Positions 25,994-36,892 of a DNA stretch of 64,000 bases are shown one piece after another. The translations under genes and the position numbers were made by a program. Location of the stretch: contig NZ_JANADK010000001.1 in the NCBI RefSeq assembly GCF_024199795.1, positions 868,001-932,000 on the forward strand. The letters run 5' to 3'. The stretch comes from Bradyrhizobium sp. CCGB01 (GTDB taxonomy: Bacteria; Pseudomonadota; Alphaproteobacteria; Rhizobiales; Xanthobacteraceae). The notes under the pieces were generated by a model. That model did not search any database. It was not told the DNA's origin and worked only from the letters and a program-made list of their open reading frames with translations. Every line of letters starts with the position of its first letter. Position 1 is the stretch's first letter.

Positions 25994-25997
<4 letters not shown>
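24789..25997 (-). CDS. trbI: Conjugal transfer protein TrbI (VirB10-like)
   Basis: A 402-residue inner-to-outer membrane scaffold of the type IV secretion channel. A cytoplasmic tail of ~40 residues precedes one membrane helix (VLAGLGLVASLGLGGALVYA). A Pro/Gln-rich periplasmic linker follows, and the C-terminal beta barrel has TGIRSDLPGQITAQVTENI, LIPQGTRVVGQYDN and RPGFPVRVIVTRDL. Its GTG start overlaps the trbG stop. Confidence 0.93.
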
Positions 25998-27018
<1,021 letters not shown>

Positions 27019-27022
<4 letters not shown>

Positions 27023-27702
27023 TGCCCCAGCTCCCGTGACCAAGAAATTGCGTTGACATAGATCCCCAGCGGATTGGCGCGCAGCCGGTCGGCGTTGCGC
27101 GGAATCTGGACCACGATGGTGAGGATCGCCGTCCACCGGGTCGTTTCGGCGAGCTGGCCGTTCTCGTAGCGGCGCTCGCTCCAGGCGACACGGAAGCTGT
27201 CGGGAGACGCGCGGATCACGCTCGAGACGTCGACGGCGATCTGCTGGCGACCGACCTTGGTGAAGGGATCGTTGGCGCGGGCATAGTCGTTGAGCGCCGC
27301 CGCGCCGCGGTCGGTCGTGAAGTCGTAGGCGCGCAGCCAGTTCTGGCGGACGATGATGGCGTCAGCCGGGATCGAACGGACCTGCTCGATGAAGCGCGCG
27401 AGATGGAAGGCGATCTGCGGGTCGGTCGGCTGATAGTCGGCGGTCGCCGGTGCGATCGCCTGCGCCTGGCCGAGCCTGTCGGTCTGGACCACCCACGGCA
27501 CCACGGTCCCGCGGGCGGACTGCCAGACGAGCGCCGCCGCGAACCCCGCCGACAGGAAAAGCGATCCGAACGCCATATAGCGCCAGTTGCGCGCCTGGAC
27601 GCGGGCCGAGCCGATGCGGTCGTCCCAGACCTGGGCGGAGCGCTGATACGGCGTTTCGGGTTCGGGGGCTTTTCCGTAGTGCGTGGAGGGTCGTCGAAAC
27701 AT
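27019..27702 (-). CDS. trbF: Conjugal transfer protein TrbF (VirB8-like)
   Basis: A 227-residue bitopic inner-membrane protein. A helix at residues 42-62 (MAFGSLFLSAGFAAALVW) is followed by the VirB8/NTF2-like periplasmic domain: QIAFHLARFIEQVRSIP, WLRAYDFTTDRGAAALNDY and TRWTAILTIVVQIP. It nucleates assembly of the channel. Coupled to trbL by an overlapping start. Confidence 0.92.
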
Positions 27703-29060
27703 CAGCGGTCGCCTTCAGAGAGATTGATGGAGGAGCCGCCGCCATGGCTGTCGCCGCCGCGCACGGCATGGGCCGTGGTCGACACGGCGTGGCTCATTTG
27801 TTGAGAGCGCTTCATGCGGCGGGCCCAGGCGGGCGGCTGATCCCCGCCACCGGACGGGCTCGGGGCCGCGTCATTGGCCGCCTCGCCGACAGTGCCCATA
27901 GTAGAGGAACCGCCGGTCGCCTCGAACGCCGCGCGCGCGCCGCTGGCGAAACTGGAGCGCATGCTTTCGCCCGATCGCTCGGCGGCACGGCGCAGCGGTG
28001 ACGTGGCGGCCGAGCCAGCGGCCCGGGCGACGCCGCCCAAGCCGCCGGCGACACCGGAGGCGCCCGTCTGCCCGGCGGCACCGAGGCTGTAGGCGGTCGA
28101 TGCGCCGCCAGCGAGGGCCGCGCCACCACGCGCTGCGGCGGCCGCGCCGCCGGCCAGCGCCGCTCCGCCCGAGGCGACGGCGCCGACCGTGGCGGCGCCG
28201 GCAGCGACCATGCCGCCTGCCGCAAGGCCGGTGCCGACGGCGGCACCCGCGCCAAGCTGCGGACCGCCGGAGACGAGGCCGTTGGCGATGCCCGGACCGA
28301 AGATGCCGAGGCCAAGCAGCGTCAGCGCCGCGAGCACGATAGCCATGGCCTCGTCGATCGTCGGCGTCCGCCCGCCGAAGCCGGCGGTGAATTCGGAGAA
28401 CAGGCTCGATCCGATACCGATGATGACGCCGAGCACCAGGACCTTGATGCCGGAGGAAATGACATTTCCGAGCACGCGCTCGGCCATGAAGGCGCTCTTG
28501 CCGAAGAGGCCGAACGGGATCAGCACGAAGCCCGCGAGCGTCGTCAGCTTGAACTCGATCAGCGTCACGAAAAGCTGGATCGCCAGAATGAAGAAGGCTA
28601 GCAGCACGAGCGCCCAGGCGAGCAGCATCACCGCGATCTGAATGAAGTTCTCGAAGAAACTCCAGTAACCCATCAGATCGGATATGGAATCGAGCAGCGG
28701 GCGTCCGGCGTCGAGACCCGTCTGCGCGACACGGCCCGGTCGCATCATGTCGGCGACGGTGAAGCCGGTGCCCGACGCCTTCAGCCCGAGCCCCGCGAAG
28801 CTCTCGAAGATGATGCGCGCGAGGTTGTTCCAGTTGCCGATCAAGTAGGCGAACACGCCGACGAACAGGGTCTTCTTGACCAGGCGCGCCATGATGTCGT
28901 CATCGGCGCCCCAGCTCCAAAACAGCGAGGCGAGCGTCACGTCGATCACGATCAGGGTGGTGGCGATGAAGGCCACTTCGCCGCTGAGAAGGCCGAAGCC
29001 GCTATCGATGTAGCGGGTGAAGACCTCCAGGAAATGGTCGATGACGCCCGTGCCGCCCAT
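27702..29060 (-). CDS. trbL: Conjugal transfer protein TrbL (VirB6-like)
   Basis: A 452-residue polytopic inner-membrane protein. Residues 1-250 hold about six membrane helices (for example FIATTLIVIDVTLASLFW and LVLLAFFILAIQLFVTLI). From ~265 a long Gly/Ala-rich low-complexity stretch follows (GGAALAGGAAAAARGGAA), then a polar tail. This is the standard TrbL layout; it forms the inner-membrane part of the DNA path. Confidence 0.92.
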   Translation of the reverse strand: MGGTGVIDHFLEVFTRYIDSGFGLLSGEVAFIATTLIVIDVTLASLFWSWGADDDIMARLVKKTLFVGVFAYLIGNWNNLARIIFESFAGLGLKASGTGFTVADMMRPGRVAQTGLDAGRPLLDSISDLMGYWSFFENFIQIAVMLLAWALVLLAFFILAIQLFVTLIEFKLTTLAGFVLIPFGLFGKSAFMAERVLGNVISSGIKVLVLGVIIGIGSSLFSEFTAGFGGRTPTIDEAMAIVLAALTLLGLGIFGPGIANGLVSGGPQLGAGAAVGTGLAAGGMVAAGAATVGAVASGGAALAGGAAAAARGGAALAGGASTAYSLGAAGQTGASGVAGGLGGVARAAGSAATSPLRRAAERSGESMRSSFASGARAAFEATGGSSTMGTVGEAANDAAPSPSGGGDQPPAWARRMKRSQQMSHAVSTTAHAVRGGDSHGGGSSINLSEGDR

Positions 29061-29063
29061 GGT

Positions 29064-29449
29064 TCAACGTGCCTCGTTCGCGTGAGAGTCTGTCGTCGGC
29101 GCGGGGCCGGTGATCATCGGATCGCGCGCGGCTGGCGGGTTCTGCGGCTGGTCCTGCAGCCCTGGCGCCTGCGGCGCGGGCTGCGCTCCAAGGCCTGCGA
29201 AGGCTTCAGGAAGTGGTCGCGATTGTCCGCCCAGGCCTGAAGGCAGGCGGGTTCGCGGGTGCCGGCTTCTCCGAGCTGCTGGCAGCGCCGCAGCTCGGTC
29301 TTGAGCGGATCGGCGCTCGTCTCGGTCGCTGCTGCGACGCTGCGATAGAGCGGCGGTTCGTCCTTGCGAGAGAGTCCGATGGCCGTCGCCGTGATCGCAA
29401 AGGTGACGAAGCCGATGGCGCCGATCCGCGCGAGAATCTTTCCGTCCAT
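29064..29449 (-). CDS. TrbK-alt (entry exclusion-like), C-terminus probably frameshifted
   Basis: The N-terminal ~80 residues are normal for TrbK-alt: a membrane helix IGAIGFVTFAITATAIG, then LKTELRRCQQLGEAGTREPA with CLQAWADNRDHFL. The frame from the ATG would end at 29114 with an Arg-rich tail. In the neighbouring frame a Pro/Gln-rich tail (LGAQPAPQAPGLQDQPQNPP) ends at 29064, exactly before the trbL ATG, as in relatives. A one-base shift near 29190-29200 therefore separates the two. Entry-exclusion function is assumed from the family name only. Confidence 0.7.
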
Positions 29450-29459
29450 CGCCGCGCCC

Positions 29460-30224
29460 TCAGTTGCTGCCCGGGAACATCTGCGCGTTGCCCGGCTGGT
29501 AGCCGACGCCCGGCGTCAGGAAGCGCCGGCGCTGCTCGCGGCCCTGTTCGGCGGCGGCGGACCGCTCCGCCTCGGCGAGCGCTTGCGCCCGGCCGTTGGC
29601 AGAGACGACGGCGGTGAGATCGGCGAGCTGCTGAGCCTGCAAGGCCAGGAGCTGGTTGCCGGCCTGCGTCGCCTGCAGCGCGCCGGTCGCGCCCTGGCTT
29701 TGGCCGACGAGCGCCGACATCTGCGTGCGGTTGGTGTCGATGTTGCCGACGACGCCGGCCTGGACGCGCATGGCGTCCTGCAGGCCGGTGACGGTGTTGT
29801 TCCAGCGCTCCTTGGCCTGGGCGACGAGCTGCTGGTCGGAGGCGGACATCGAGGCGCTGCCAGCGCCATAGTTCGCGCGGAACGCCTGATCGATGTTCTG
29901 GACGTTATAGGCGATGCCCTGGGCCTGCTGGAGGAGCTGCTGGGTCCGCTGGACCGACTGCTGAAGCTGCTGGAGCGAGGAATACGGCAGGCTCGCGAGG
30001 TTGCGCGCCTGATTGATCAGGGACTGCGCTTGGTTCTGCAGCGAGGTGATCTGGTTGTTGATCTGCTGTAGCGCCCGAGCGGCCTGCAAGACGTTCTGGG
30101 CGTAATTGGTGGGATCGTAGACGATCCATTGGGCCGAGGCCGGGTCGATCATCATCGGCGACACCGACAACGGTGCGGCAAGGATGGCGGCGGCGAGGGC
30201 CGCGCGGGGGACACGCAGTTTCAT
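29460..30224 (-). CDS. trbJ: P-type conjugal transfer protein TrbJ (VirB5-like)
   Basis: A 254-residue secreted protein with a signal peptide (ALAAAILAAPLSVSP, cleavage near ASAQ). The mature part is almost entirely helical and Gln-rich (NQITSLQNQAQSLINQARNL, QQSVQRTQQLLQQAQGI), typical of TrbJ, a minor pilus component. The ATG overlaps the trbE stop (ATGA). Confidence 0.92.
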   Translation of the reverse strand: MKLRVPRAALAAAILAAPLSVSPMMIDPASAQWIVYDPTNYAQNVLQAARALQQINNQITSLQNQAQSLINQARNLASLPYSSLQQLQQSVQRTQQLLQQAQGIAYNVQNIDQAFRANYGAGSASMSASDQQLVAQAKERWNNTVTGLQDAMRVQAGVVGNIDTNRTQMSALVGQSQGATGALQATQAGNQLLALQAQQLADLTAVVSANGRAQALAEAERSAAAEQGREQRRRFLTPGVGYQPGNAQMFPGSN

Positions 30225-32659
30225 GGCTGACTCTCCAGGTTGGTGAGGTTGGGGATGAGATCCGCGGCCCAATAGATGCCGCGATGGCGCAGCCAGGCGG
30301 CGAGGAAGCCCTCGCGTCCGTGCTCGGAGACGATGCGGTCGATGGCCGCCTGGTCGGTCTTGGAGGAGGCGGCGCAGAGCGCCAGCGCGACGTCCGACAG
30401 GCCGAGCTCGAAGAGCCGGTTGCCCCGACGCGACTGGCAGTAATAGTCGCGCTTCGGCATGGCGCGCGCGAGGATTTCGATCTGGCGGTCGTTCAGGCCG
30501 AAGCGTCGGTAGATCGTCGTAATCTGGGGCTCGATCGCCCGCTCGTTGGGCAACAGCAGCCGCGTCTGGCAGCTTTCGATGATGGCCGGCGCGATAGCCG
30601 AGCCGTCGATGTCGGAGAGCGACTGCGTGGCGAAGACAACGCTGGCGTTCTTCTTGCGCAGCGTCTTCAGCCATTCGCGGAGCTGACCGGCAAAACCCTC
30701 GTCGTCGAGGGCGAGCCAGCCTTCGTCGACGATGATCAGCGTCGGCTCACCGTTCAGCCGGTCCTCGATGCGATGGAAGAGATAGGCCAGCACCGCAGGC
30801 GCCGCGGCCGTCCCGATCAGCCCCTCCGTTTCGAAGACTTGGACGGTTGCGACGCCGAGATTCTCGCTCTCGGCATCGAGCAATCGGCCATAGGGGCCGC
30901 CGACGCAGTAAGGCCGCAGCGCCTGCTTCAGGTCGTTCGACTGCAGCAGCACCGCTAGGCCCGTCAGGGTGCGCTCGCCGATCGGCGCGCTCGCCAGCGA
31001 CGACAGCGCCGTCCAGATCAGCTCCTTGACCTCGGGCGTGACCTGAATGCTTTCGCGCATCAGGATCGCGACGATCCAGTCGGCGGCCCAGGCACGCTCG
31101 GCCGCCTCGTCAATTCGCGCCAGCGGCTGCAGCGCGACGCTGTCGGCCGAGCCCTCGGTCAGGCCGCCGCCGAGATCGTGCCAGTCGCCGCCCATGGCGA
31201 TGGCGGCGGCGCGGATCGAGCCGCCGAAGTCGAAGGCAAAGACCTGGGCTTGGGCGTAGCGGCGGAACTGTAGCGCCATCAGCGCCAGCAGCACCGACTT
31301 GCCGGCGCCGGTCGGACCGACCACCAGCGTGTGGCCGACGTCGCCGACATGGATGGAGAACCGGAACGGGGTGGACCCTTCGGTCTTGCCGTACAGCAAG
31401 GGGGGCGCACCAAAGTGCTCATCCCGTTCCGGCCCCGCCCACACGGCGCTTAGGGGGATCATGTGGGCGAGATTGAGCGTCGAGATCGGCGGCTGACGCA
31501 CATTGGCGTAGACGTGGCCGGGCAGCGAACCGAGCCAAGCGTCAGCCGCGTTGATTGTTTCGGGCATCGCGGTGAAGTCGCGGCCCTGGATCACCTTCTC
31601 AACGAGGCGGAGCTTCTCCGCCGCGACGCGGGGATCGTTATCCCAGACTGCGATCGTCGCTGTGACGTAAGCCTGTCCGGCATAGTCGGCGCCTAGTTCC
31701 TGCAGCGCGAGGTCGGCGTCGGCCGCCTTGTTGGCGGCGTCGGTGTCGACCAGAGCGCTCGCCTCGTTGGTCATCACCTCCTTGAGGATCGCGGCGATCG
31801 ACTTGCGCTTGGAGAACCACTGCCGCCGGATCTTGGTGAGCAGCTTGGTGGCGTCGGTCTTGTCGAGCAGAATCGCGCGCGTCGCCCAACGATACGGAAA
31901 GGCGAGCCCGTTCAGATCGTCGAGGATGCCGGGCGTCGTCGCTGTCGGAAAACCGACGACAGTCAGGATGCGCAAGTGAGCATCGGCAAGTTGCGGTTCG
32001 AGGCCGCCCGTAAGCGGCTGATCGGCGACCAGCGCGTCGAGATACATCGGCGTTTCGGGAACGCGCACGCGATAGCGCTTCGTCGAGACTGTCGAGTGCA
32101 GATAGGTCAGCGTCTCGGCGTCATCCAGCCACCCGCACTCCGGCATGAAGGCTTCGACGAGTTGCAGGATGCGGTCGGTGCGATCGACGAAGCTGCGCAG
32201 CGCCTCCCAGGCGTCGACGCCGCGTTCGGCCTTGCCCTCGTAGAGCCAGCTTTCGGCGCGCGCGGCGTCCTCGGCAGGAGGCAGGAAGGCAAAGGTCAGG
32301 AAGTAACTCGACTCGTAGTGCGCGGCGTCTTCCTCGAAGTCGGCCTTGCGCTCGGCATCGACCATCGCCGAGGCGGGATCGGGAAACCGGCTCGCCGGAT
32401 ACGCGCCGACCGGGTGGCGCTGCGCTTCGACGAAGATCGCCCAGCCGCTACCGAGGCGGCGGAAGGCGCTGTTGAGGCGGCCGGCGACGGCGATCAGCTC
32501 GGCCTGCACAGCGGAATCGAGATCGGGGCCTCGGAAGCGAGCGCTGCGCTGGAGGCTGCCGTCCTTGTTGAGAACGACGCCGGGCGCGACCAACGCCGCC
32601 CAGGGCAGGAAATCCGCGAGCCGGGTTGAGGTCCGGCGGTATTCGGCGAGGTTCATCAT
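30221..32659 (-). CDS. trbE: Conjugal transfer ATPase TrbE (VirB4-like)
   Basis: An 812-residue cytoplasmic ATPase that drives pilus assembly. CagE/VirB4 N-terminal domain first, then Walker A VVGPTGAGKSVLLALM near residue 443 and Walker B LIIVDEGWLALDD near 638, with KKNASVVFATQSLSDID after it. Length and order are normal for TrbE. Two in-frame ATGs start the gene; either works. Confidence 0.94.
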   Translation of the reverse strand: MMNLAEYRRTSTRLADFLPWAALVAPGVVLNKDGSLQRSARFRGPDLDSAVQAELIAVAGRLNSAFRRLGSGWAIFVEAQRHPVGAYPASRFPDPASAMVDAERKADFEEDAAHYESSYFLTFAFLPPAEDAARAESWLYEGKAERGVDAWEALRSFVDRTDRILQLVEAFMPECGWLDDAETLTYLHSTVSTKRYRVRVPETPMYLDALVADQPLTGGLEPQLADAHLRILTVVGFPTATTPGILDDLNGLAFPYRWATRAILLDKTDATKLLTKIRRQWFSKRKSIAAILKEVMTNEASALVDTDAANKAADADLALQELGADYAGQAYVTATIAVWDNDPRVAAEKLRLVEKVIQGRDFTAMPETINAADAWLGSLPGHVYANVRQPPISTLNLAHMIPLSAVWAGPERDEHFGAPPLLYGKTEGSTPFRFSIHVGDVGHTLVVGPTGAGKSVLLALMALQFRRYAQAQVFAFDFGGSIRAAAIAMGGDWHDLGGGLTEGSADSVALQPLARIDEAAERAWAADWIVAILMRESIQVTPEVKELIWTALSSLASAPIGERTLTGLAVLLQSNDLKQALRPYCVGGPYGRLLDAESENLGVATVQVFETEGLIGTAAAPAVLAYLFHRIEDRLNGEPTLIIVDEGWLALDDEGFAGQLREWLKTLRKKNASVVFATQSLSDIDGSAIAPAIIESCQTRLLLPNERAIEPQITTIYRRFGLNDRQIEILARAMPKRDYYCQSRRGNRLFELGLSDVALALCAASSKTDQAAIDRIVSEHGREGFLAAWLRHRGIYWAADLIPNLTNLESQP

Positions 32660-32668
32660 GGGCGCGCC

Positions 32669-32950
32669 TCAGACGTTCAGGTGACCGGGAATGCGAAGGT
32701 GCCGGCGCCCGACGTCGACGAATTGCGGGTCGCGCTTGGCCGCCCAGACGGCGGCGAAGTGACCGATTGCCCAGAGACCGAGGCCGACCAGCCAAAGACG
32801 AAGGCCGAGACCGAGAGCGGCAGCGAGCGTACCGTTGAGGATGGCGATGCTCCTCGGCGCGCCGCCGAGCAGGATGTGCTCGGTGAGCGCGCGGTGGACC
32901 GGGACGCTGTAGCCGGGGACATCGCCGCCGCTCTCGACCAGGCCCGCCAT
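32669..32950 (-). CDS. trbD: Conjugal transfer protein TrbD (VirB3-like)
   Basis: A 93-residue inner-membrane protein with GYSVPVHRALTEHILLGGAP at the N-terminus and two helices (AILNGTLAAALGLGL, WLVGLGLWAIGHFAAVW). The end FVDVGRRHLRIPGHLNV is characteristic of TrbD. The ATG overlaps the trbC stop. Confidence 0.92.
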   Translation of the reverse strand: MAGLVESGGDVPGYSVPVHRALTEHILLGGAPRSIAILNGTLAAALGLGLRLWLVGLGLWAIGHFAAVWAAKRDPQFVDVGRRHLRIPGHLNV

Positions 32951-33282
32951 CAGACGAGCGCCCCGCCGCCGAACGAGAAGAAGGACAGGAAGAAGCTCGA
33001 AGCCGCGAAGGCGATCGAGAGTCCGAAGACGATCTGGATGAGCCGGCGGAAACCGCCCGATGTGTCGCCGAAGGCCAGCGTCAGGCCTGTGACGATGATG
33101 ATGATCACCGCGATGATCTTGGCGACCGGGCCTTCGATCGACTGAAGGATCTGATTGAGCGGCTGCTCCCACGGCATCGAAGAGCCGGAGGCGTGGGCGG
33201 CCGGAGCCAGCATCAAGCTAACCATCAGGACGGATGCGGTAGTCGCGATGTGGCGACGGAAATGCAGGGCACGACGGACCAT
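32950..33282 (-). CDS. trbC: Conjugal transfer pilin TrbC (VirB2-like)
   Basis: A 110-residue pilin precursor. A long leader ([18 protein letters not shown]) is followed by two hydrophobic helices (IIAVIIIIVTGLTLAFGD and LIQIVFGLSIAFAASSFF). In RP4 the mature pilin is cyclised by TraF; a traF gene is present at 40037-40582. GGAGA lies 9 nt upstream of the ATG. Confidence 0.9.
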   Translation of the reverse strand: MVRRALHFRRHIATTASVLMVSLMLAPAAHASGSSMPWEQPLNQILQSIEGPVAKIIAVIIIIVTGLTLAFGDTSGGFRRLIQIVFGLSIAFAASSFFLSFFSFGGGALV

Positions 33283-34262
33283 GCGGGGTCTCCTTCAGAG
33301 GGCTGGGTGGCGGGGCGGACGCGGTAATCGCCGTCGGGGTTGAGACCCTCGACGCGGCCGAGCTCGGCCAGGCGTCGGGTGGAGCCGCGGCCCGAGAGCA
33401 CGGCGACGAGATCGATCGTCTCGGCGATCAGCGCGCGCGGGACGGTGACGACGGCTTCCTGGATGAGCTGCTCAAGGCGGCGCAGCGCACCGAGCGCCGT
33501 GCCAGCGTGGATCGTGCCGATCCCGCCGGGATGGCCGGTGCCCCAGGCCTTGAGGAGATCGAGCGCCTCGGCGCCGCGCACCTCGCCGATCGGAATGCGA
33601 TCGGGGCGCAGGCGGAGCGAGGACCGGACGAGATCGGAGAGCGTGGCGACCCCGTCCTTGGTCCGCATGGCGACCAGGTTCGGCGCGGCGCATTGCAGTT
33701 CGCGGGTGTCCTCGATCAGCACGACGCGGTCGGAGGTCTTCGAAACCTCGGCGAGCAGCGCATTGGTCAGCGTCGTCTTGCCGGTGCTCGTGCCGCCTGC
33801 GACCAGGATGTTGCGCCGATCGACGACGGCCTGGCGCAGCACCTCGGCTTGCTCGGCCGTCATGGTGCCGGTCGCGACGTAGTCCTGCAGCGTGAAGACG
33901 GCGACGGCCGGTTTCCGGATCGCGAAAGCCGGCGCCGCCACCACCGGCGGCAGCAGGCCTTCGAACCGCTCGCCCGTTTCCGGCAGCTCGGCCGAGACGC
34001 GAGGATTGCCGGCGTGAACTTCGGCGCCGACATGGTGCGCGACCACGCGCACGATGCGCTCGCCATCGGCGGCCGAGAGCCGTTCGCCCGTGTCGGACAA
34101 CCCCTCCGAGAGCCGGTCGATCCAGAGACGGCCGTCGGGGTTGAGCATCACCTCGACAACGCTGGCGTCTCCGAGGAAACCGGCGATTGCAGGGCCGAGT
34201 GCGGTCCGCAGCATGCGCGCCCCGCGAAGTATCGCCTCAGATTTCTCGGAAGAAGCAGCCAC
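33225..34262 (-). CDS. trbB: P-type conjugative transfer ATPase TrbB (VirB11-like)
   Basis: A ~345-residue hexameric traffic ATPase. Walker A is [19 protein letters not shown], Asp box IEDTRELQC, His box [20 protein letters not shown]. The family start resembles [21 protein letters not shown] 34262 with GGGGAC upstream fits best, while the frame is open to a TTG at 34379. The C-terminus runs 58 nt into trbC, longer than the usual end near QPSEGDP. Confidence 0.9.
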   Translation of the reverse strand: MAASSEKSEAILRGARMLRTALGPAIAGFLGDASVVEVMLNPDGRLWIDRLSEGLSDTGERLSAADGERIVRVVAHHVGAEVHAGNPRVSAELPETGERFEGLLPPVVAAPAFAIRKPAVAVFTLQDYVATGTMTAEQAEVLRQAVVDRRNILVAGGTSTGKTTLTNALLAEVSKTSDRVVLIEDTRELQCAAPNLVAMRTKDGVATLSDLVRSSLRLRPDRIPIGEVRGAEALDLLKAWGTGHPGGIGTIHAGTALGALRRLEQLIQEAVVTVPRALIAETIDLVAVLSGRGSTRRLAELGRVEGLNPDGDYRVRPATQPSEGDPAWSVVPCISVATSRLPHPS

Positions 34263-34430
34263 GTCGTCCCCGTTCTTTGTGGGACCGCGTCGGGCCGTCC
34301 CTGGATCGGGGATGATTAAAGGAGCCGGAAATCGGCCCTCGGCAACAGCTTGTTTTGCTTGTCGTACTGTGGCGTACAAAGACAGGCGTTCGGCGGAATC
34401 GACGAATACTTGAGTTGTCGCAATCGGTGC

Positions 34431-34865
34431 TTATTGCGCGTCGCCCACGGCCTCGATGTCTTCGGAAATCTCCTGGCGCAGCTTCGGCCCCTTGGCGAGC
34501 CGGCGGCCGAGCGCGGCGACGAAGGCGTCGTAGCGCTCGCCAGCCTGGGCCCGGGCCGCGGCCTGCGCCGGCTCGGGCAGCGGCGGATTGGTGGTCAGCC
34601 AGAAGCGCACGAAGACGGCGAGCATCTCGACCGAGATCCCGAGGTCTCGCTCGATGCGCGTCATGCGCCGGTCGAGCTGGTCGAGGCGTTTGGTTGTCGC
34701 CGCCTCCTGCCGTTCGGCCGCGTCCGGCGACAGAAAGGACGCGATCGCGGCCTCGGCGACCAGTGAGCGCGATTGGTCGCGGCGGGCGGCATGGGCCGCG
34801 AGCGCCTTCATCACGTCGGGTTCGAGGTAGACGGACAGGCGCTGTTTCTTCGACGGATTGGCCAT
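34431..34865 (-). CDS. CopG family ribbon-helix-helix regulator
   Basis: A 144-residue protein. The N-terminal ribbon-helix-helix (KKQRLSVYLEPDVMKALAAHA, then RRDQSRSLVAEAAIASFL) binds DNA; a helical C-terminal part includes RRMTRIERDLGISVEMLAVF. It lies between trbB and traG, the place of TraR-like regulators in Tn4371 elements, and probably controls the trb or traG promoter. Confidence 0.87.
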   Translation of the reverse strand: MANPSKKQRLSVYLEPDVMKALAAHAARRDQSRSLVAEAAIASFLSPDAAERQEAATTKRLDQLDRRMTRIERDLGISVEMLAVFVRFWLTTNPPLPEPAQAAARAQAGERYDAFVAALGRRLAKGPKLRQEISEDIEAVGDAQ

Positions 34866-34872
34866 GAAAGTC

Positions 34873-36864
34873 TCACAGCTCCATGCCGTCGTTCGGGTCG
34901 AGCGAGACCTGACGAGCGACGCCCTGCATCACCTGGTTGGCGCGACTGATCTGCGCGGTGTCCTCATCGGCGTCGTCATCGAGCCCGACCTCGAACTCGT
35001 TCTCGATCGGAGCCTTCTTCTCGACCAGCGCGGCGCGGTTCAGCTCGGGCTGATGGCGACGTTCGGAGCCGGTCGGATCTTCGTCGCCGCCCTCGGGCGC
35101 GTTGACGCCGCCGGTCAGCGCGGCGGCTGGGCGGGCCGGAACCGGCAACCGGCTCCAGTCGTCCGTGGCCGGCGTGGTCGACTTGGCGATTGTCGGGGGC
35201 GCGACGATCCGTTCCTTGAACCGCCGGTCCTCGAAATAGCGCGCCTTCTTCGCCCGGATCGGCGGGGTGCCGGCGACCATGACGATCTCGTCTGCGGGCG
35301 GGAGCTGCATCACCTCGCCGGGCGTGAGCAGCGGCCTGGCCGTCTCCGAGCGCGACACCATCAGGTGACCCAGCCACGGGCTCAACCGATGGCCGGCATA
35401 GTTGCGCATGGCGCGCATCTCGGTGGCAGTGCCGAGCGCGTCGCTGACCCTCTTTGCGGTCCGTTCGTCGTTGGTCGCGAAGCTGACGCGGACGTGGCAG
35501 TTGTCGAGGATCGAGTTGTTCGGGCCATATGCCTTCTCGATCTGATTCAGCGACTGCGCGATCAGGAAGCTCTTCAGCCCGTATCCCGCCATGAAGGCCA
35601 ATGCGGATTCAAAGAAGTCGAGCCGGCCGAGCGCGGGGAATTCGTCGAGCATGAGCAGCAGCCGATGCCGGTTGCCCTTGGCGTGCAGGTCCTCGGTCAG
35701 GCGTCGGCCGATCTGGTTCAGGATCAGCCGGATGAGCGGTTTTGTCCGGGCGATGTCGGACGGCGGCACGACGAGGTAGAGGCTGGTCGGATGCCGAGCC
35801 CCGACGATGTCGGCGATGCGCCAGTCGCAGCGGCGCGTCACCTCCGCCACAACGGGATCGCGGTAAAGTCCGAGGAACGACATGGCGGTCGAGAGCACGC
35901 CCGACCGCTCATTGTCGGATTTGTTGAGCAACTCACGGGCCGCCGACGCGATGACCGGGTGCGGCCCGGCCCCGCCGAGATGCGCGGTCTTCATCATCGC
36001 CGCCAAGGTCGACTCGATCGGGCGCTTCGGATCGGAGAGGAAGGCGGCGACGCCGGCGAGCGTCTTGTCCTCCTCGGCATAGAGGACGTGCAGAATCGCC
36101 CCGACCAGCAGCGCGTGGCTGGTCTTTTCCCAGTGGTTCCGCTTTTCGAGGCTGCCTTCCGGGTCGACCAGGATGTCGGCGATGTTCTGGACGTCGCGGA
36201 CTTCCCATTCGCCGCGGCGTACCTCGAGCAGCGGGTTATAGGCTGCCGACTTCGCGTTTGTCGGGTCGAACAGCAGCACGCGGCCGTGGCGAGCGCGGAA
36301 GCCGGCGGTGAGCGTCCAGTTCTCGCCCTTGATGTCGTGGACGATGGCCGAGCCCGGCCAGGTCAGAAGCGATGGCACCACAAGGCCGACGCCCTTGCCC
36401 GATCTGGTCGGCGCGAAGCACAGCACATGCTCGGGGCCGTCATGGCGCAGATAGGCGTGATCGAACTTGCCGAGCACCACGCCATCCTCGCCGAGCAGGC
36501 CGGTGCCGCGCACCTCGTCGGCGCGGGCCCAACGGGCCGAGCCGAAGGTCTCGGCGTTCTTCGCCTCGCGCGCCCGCCAGACCGACATGCCGATCGCCAC
36601 CGCGATCGAGATGAACCCTCCGGACGCGGCGATATAGGCGCCCTCGACGAAGATCGGCGGTGCATACGCATCATAAAAATACCACCACGGGAAGAAGGAC
36701 CACGGATAGTAGACGGGCCAGTCGCCGAGCATGAACCAGGCGGGGCCGAGCTGCGGCTGGAAGCCAAGCTTCCAGGCCGTCCATTGCGTGGCGGCCCAGG
36801 TCGTCAGCAGGACGATCGCGAAGACAACGAGGATCTGGCCCCAGAGAATCTTGGTGGCGGACAT
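34873..36864 (-). CDS. traG: Type IV coupling protein TraG (VirD4-like)
   Basis: A 663-residue membrane-anchored ATPase that brings the relaxase-DNA complex to the secretion channel. Two N-terminal helices (LVVFAIVLLTTWAATQ and a second near residue 75) precede Walker A CFAPTRSGKGVGLVVP (near 150) and Walker B LLLMLDEFPALGRLDFF (near 400). The C-terminal ~100 residues are acidic and variable. It follows the relaxase gene by 28 nt. Confidence 0.94.
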   Translation of the reverse strand: MSATKILWGQILVVFAIVLLTTWAATQWTAWKLGFQPQLGPAWFMLGDWPVYYPWSFFPWWYFYDAYAPPIFVEGAYIAASGGFISIAVAIGMSVWRAREAKNAETFGSARWARADEVRGTGLLGEDGVVLGKFDHAYLRHDGPEHVLCFAPTRSGKGVGLVVPSLLTWPGSAIVHDIKGENWTLTAGFRARHGRVLLFDPTNAKSAAYNPLLEVRRGEWEVRDVQNIADILVDPEGSLEKRNHWEKTSHALLVGAILHVLYAEEDKTLAGVAAFLSDPKRPIESTLAAMMKTAHLGGAGPHPVIASAARELLNKSDNERSGVLSTAMSFLGLYRDPVVAEVTRRCDWRIADIVGARHPTSLYLVVPPSDIARTKPLIRLILNQIGRRLTEDLHAKGNRHRLLLMLDEFPALGRLDFFESALAFMAGYGLKSFLIAQSLNQIEKAYGPNNSILDNCHVRVSFATNDERTAKRVSDALGTATEMRAMRNYAGHRLSPWLGHLMVSRSETARPLLTPGEVMQLPPADEIVMVAGTPPIRAKKARYFEDRRFKERIVAPPTIAKSTTPATDDWSRLPVPARPAAALTGGVNAPEGGDEDPTGSERRHQPELNRAALVEKKAPIENEFEVGLDDDADEDTAQISRANQVMQGVARQVSLDPNDGMEL

Positions 36865-36892
36865 GGCGGGGGTCCCTTCGGTTGGTGGGTGG

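Noticed and set aside
34263..34430. oriT candidate between trbB and the copG gene
   Set aside because: Only short GTAC repeats are present and no nic consensus; the site at 38742 fits much better.
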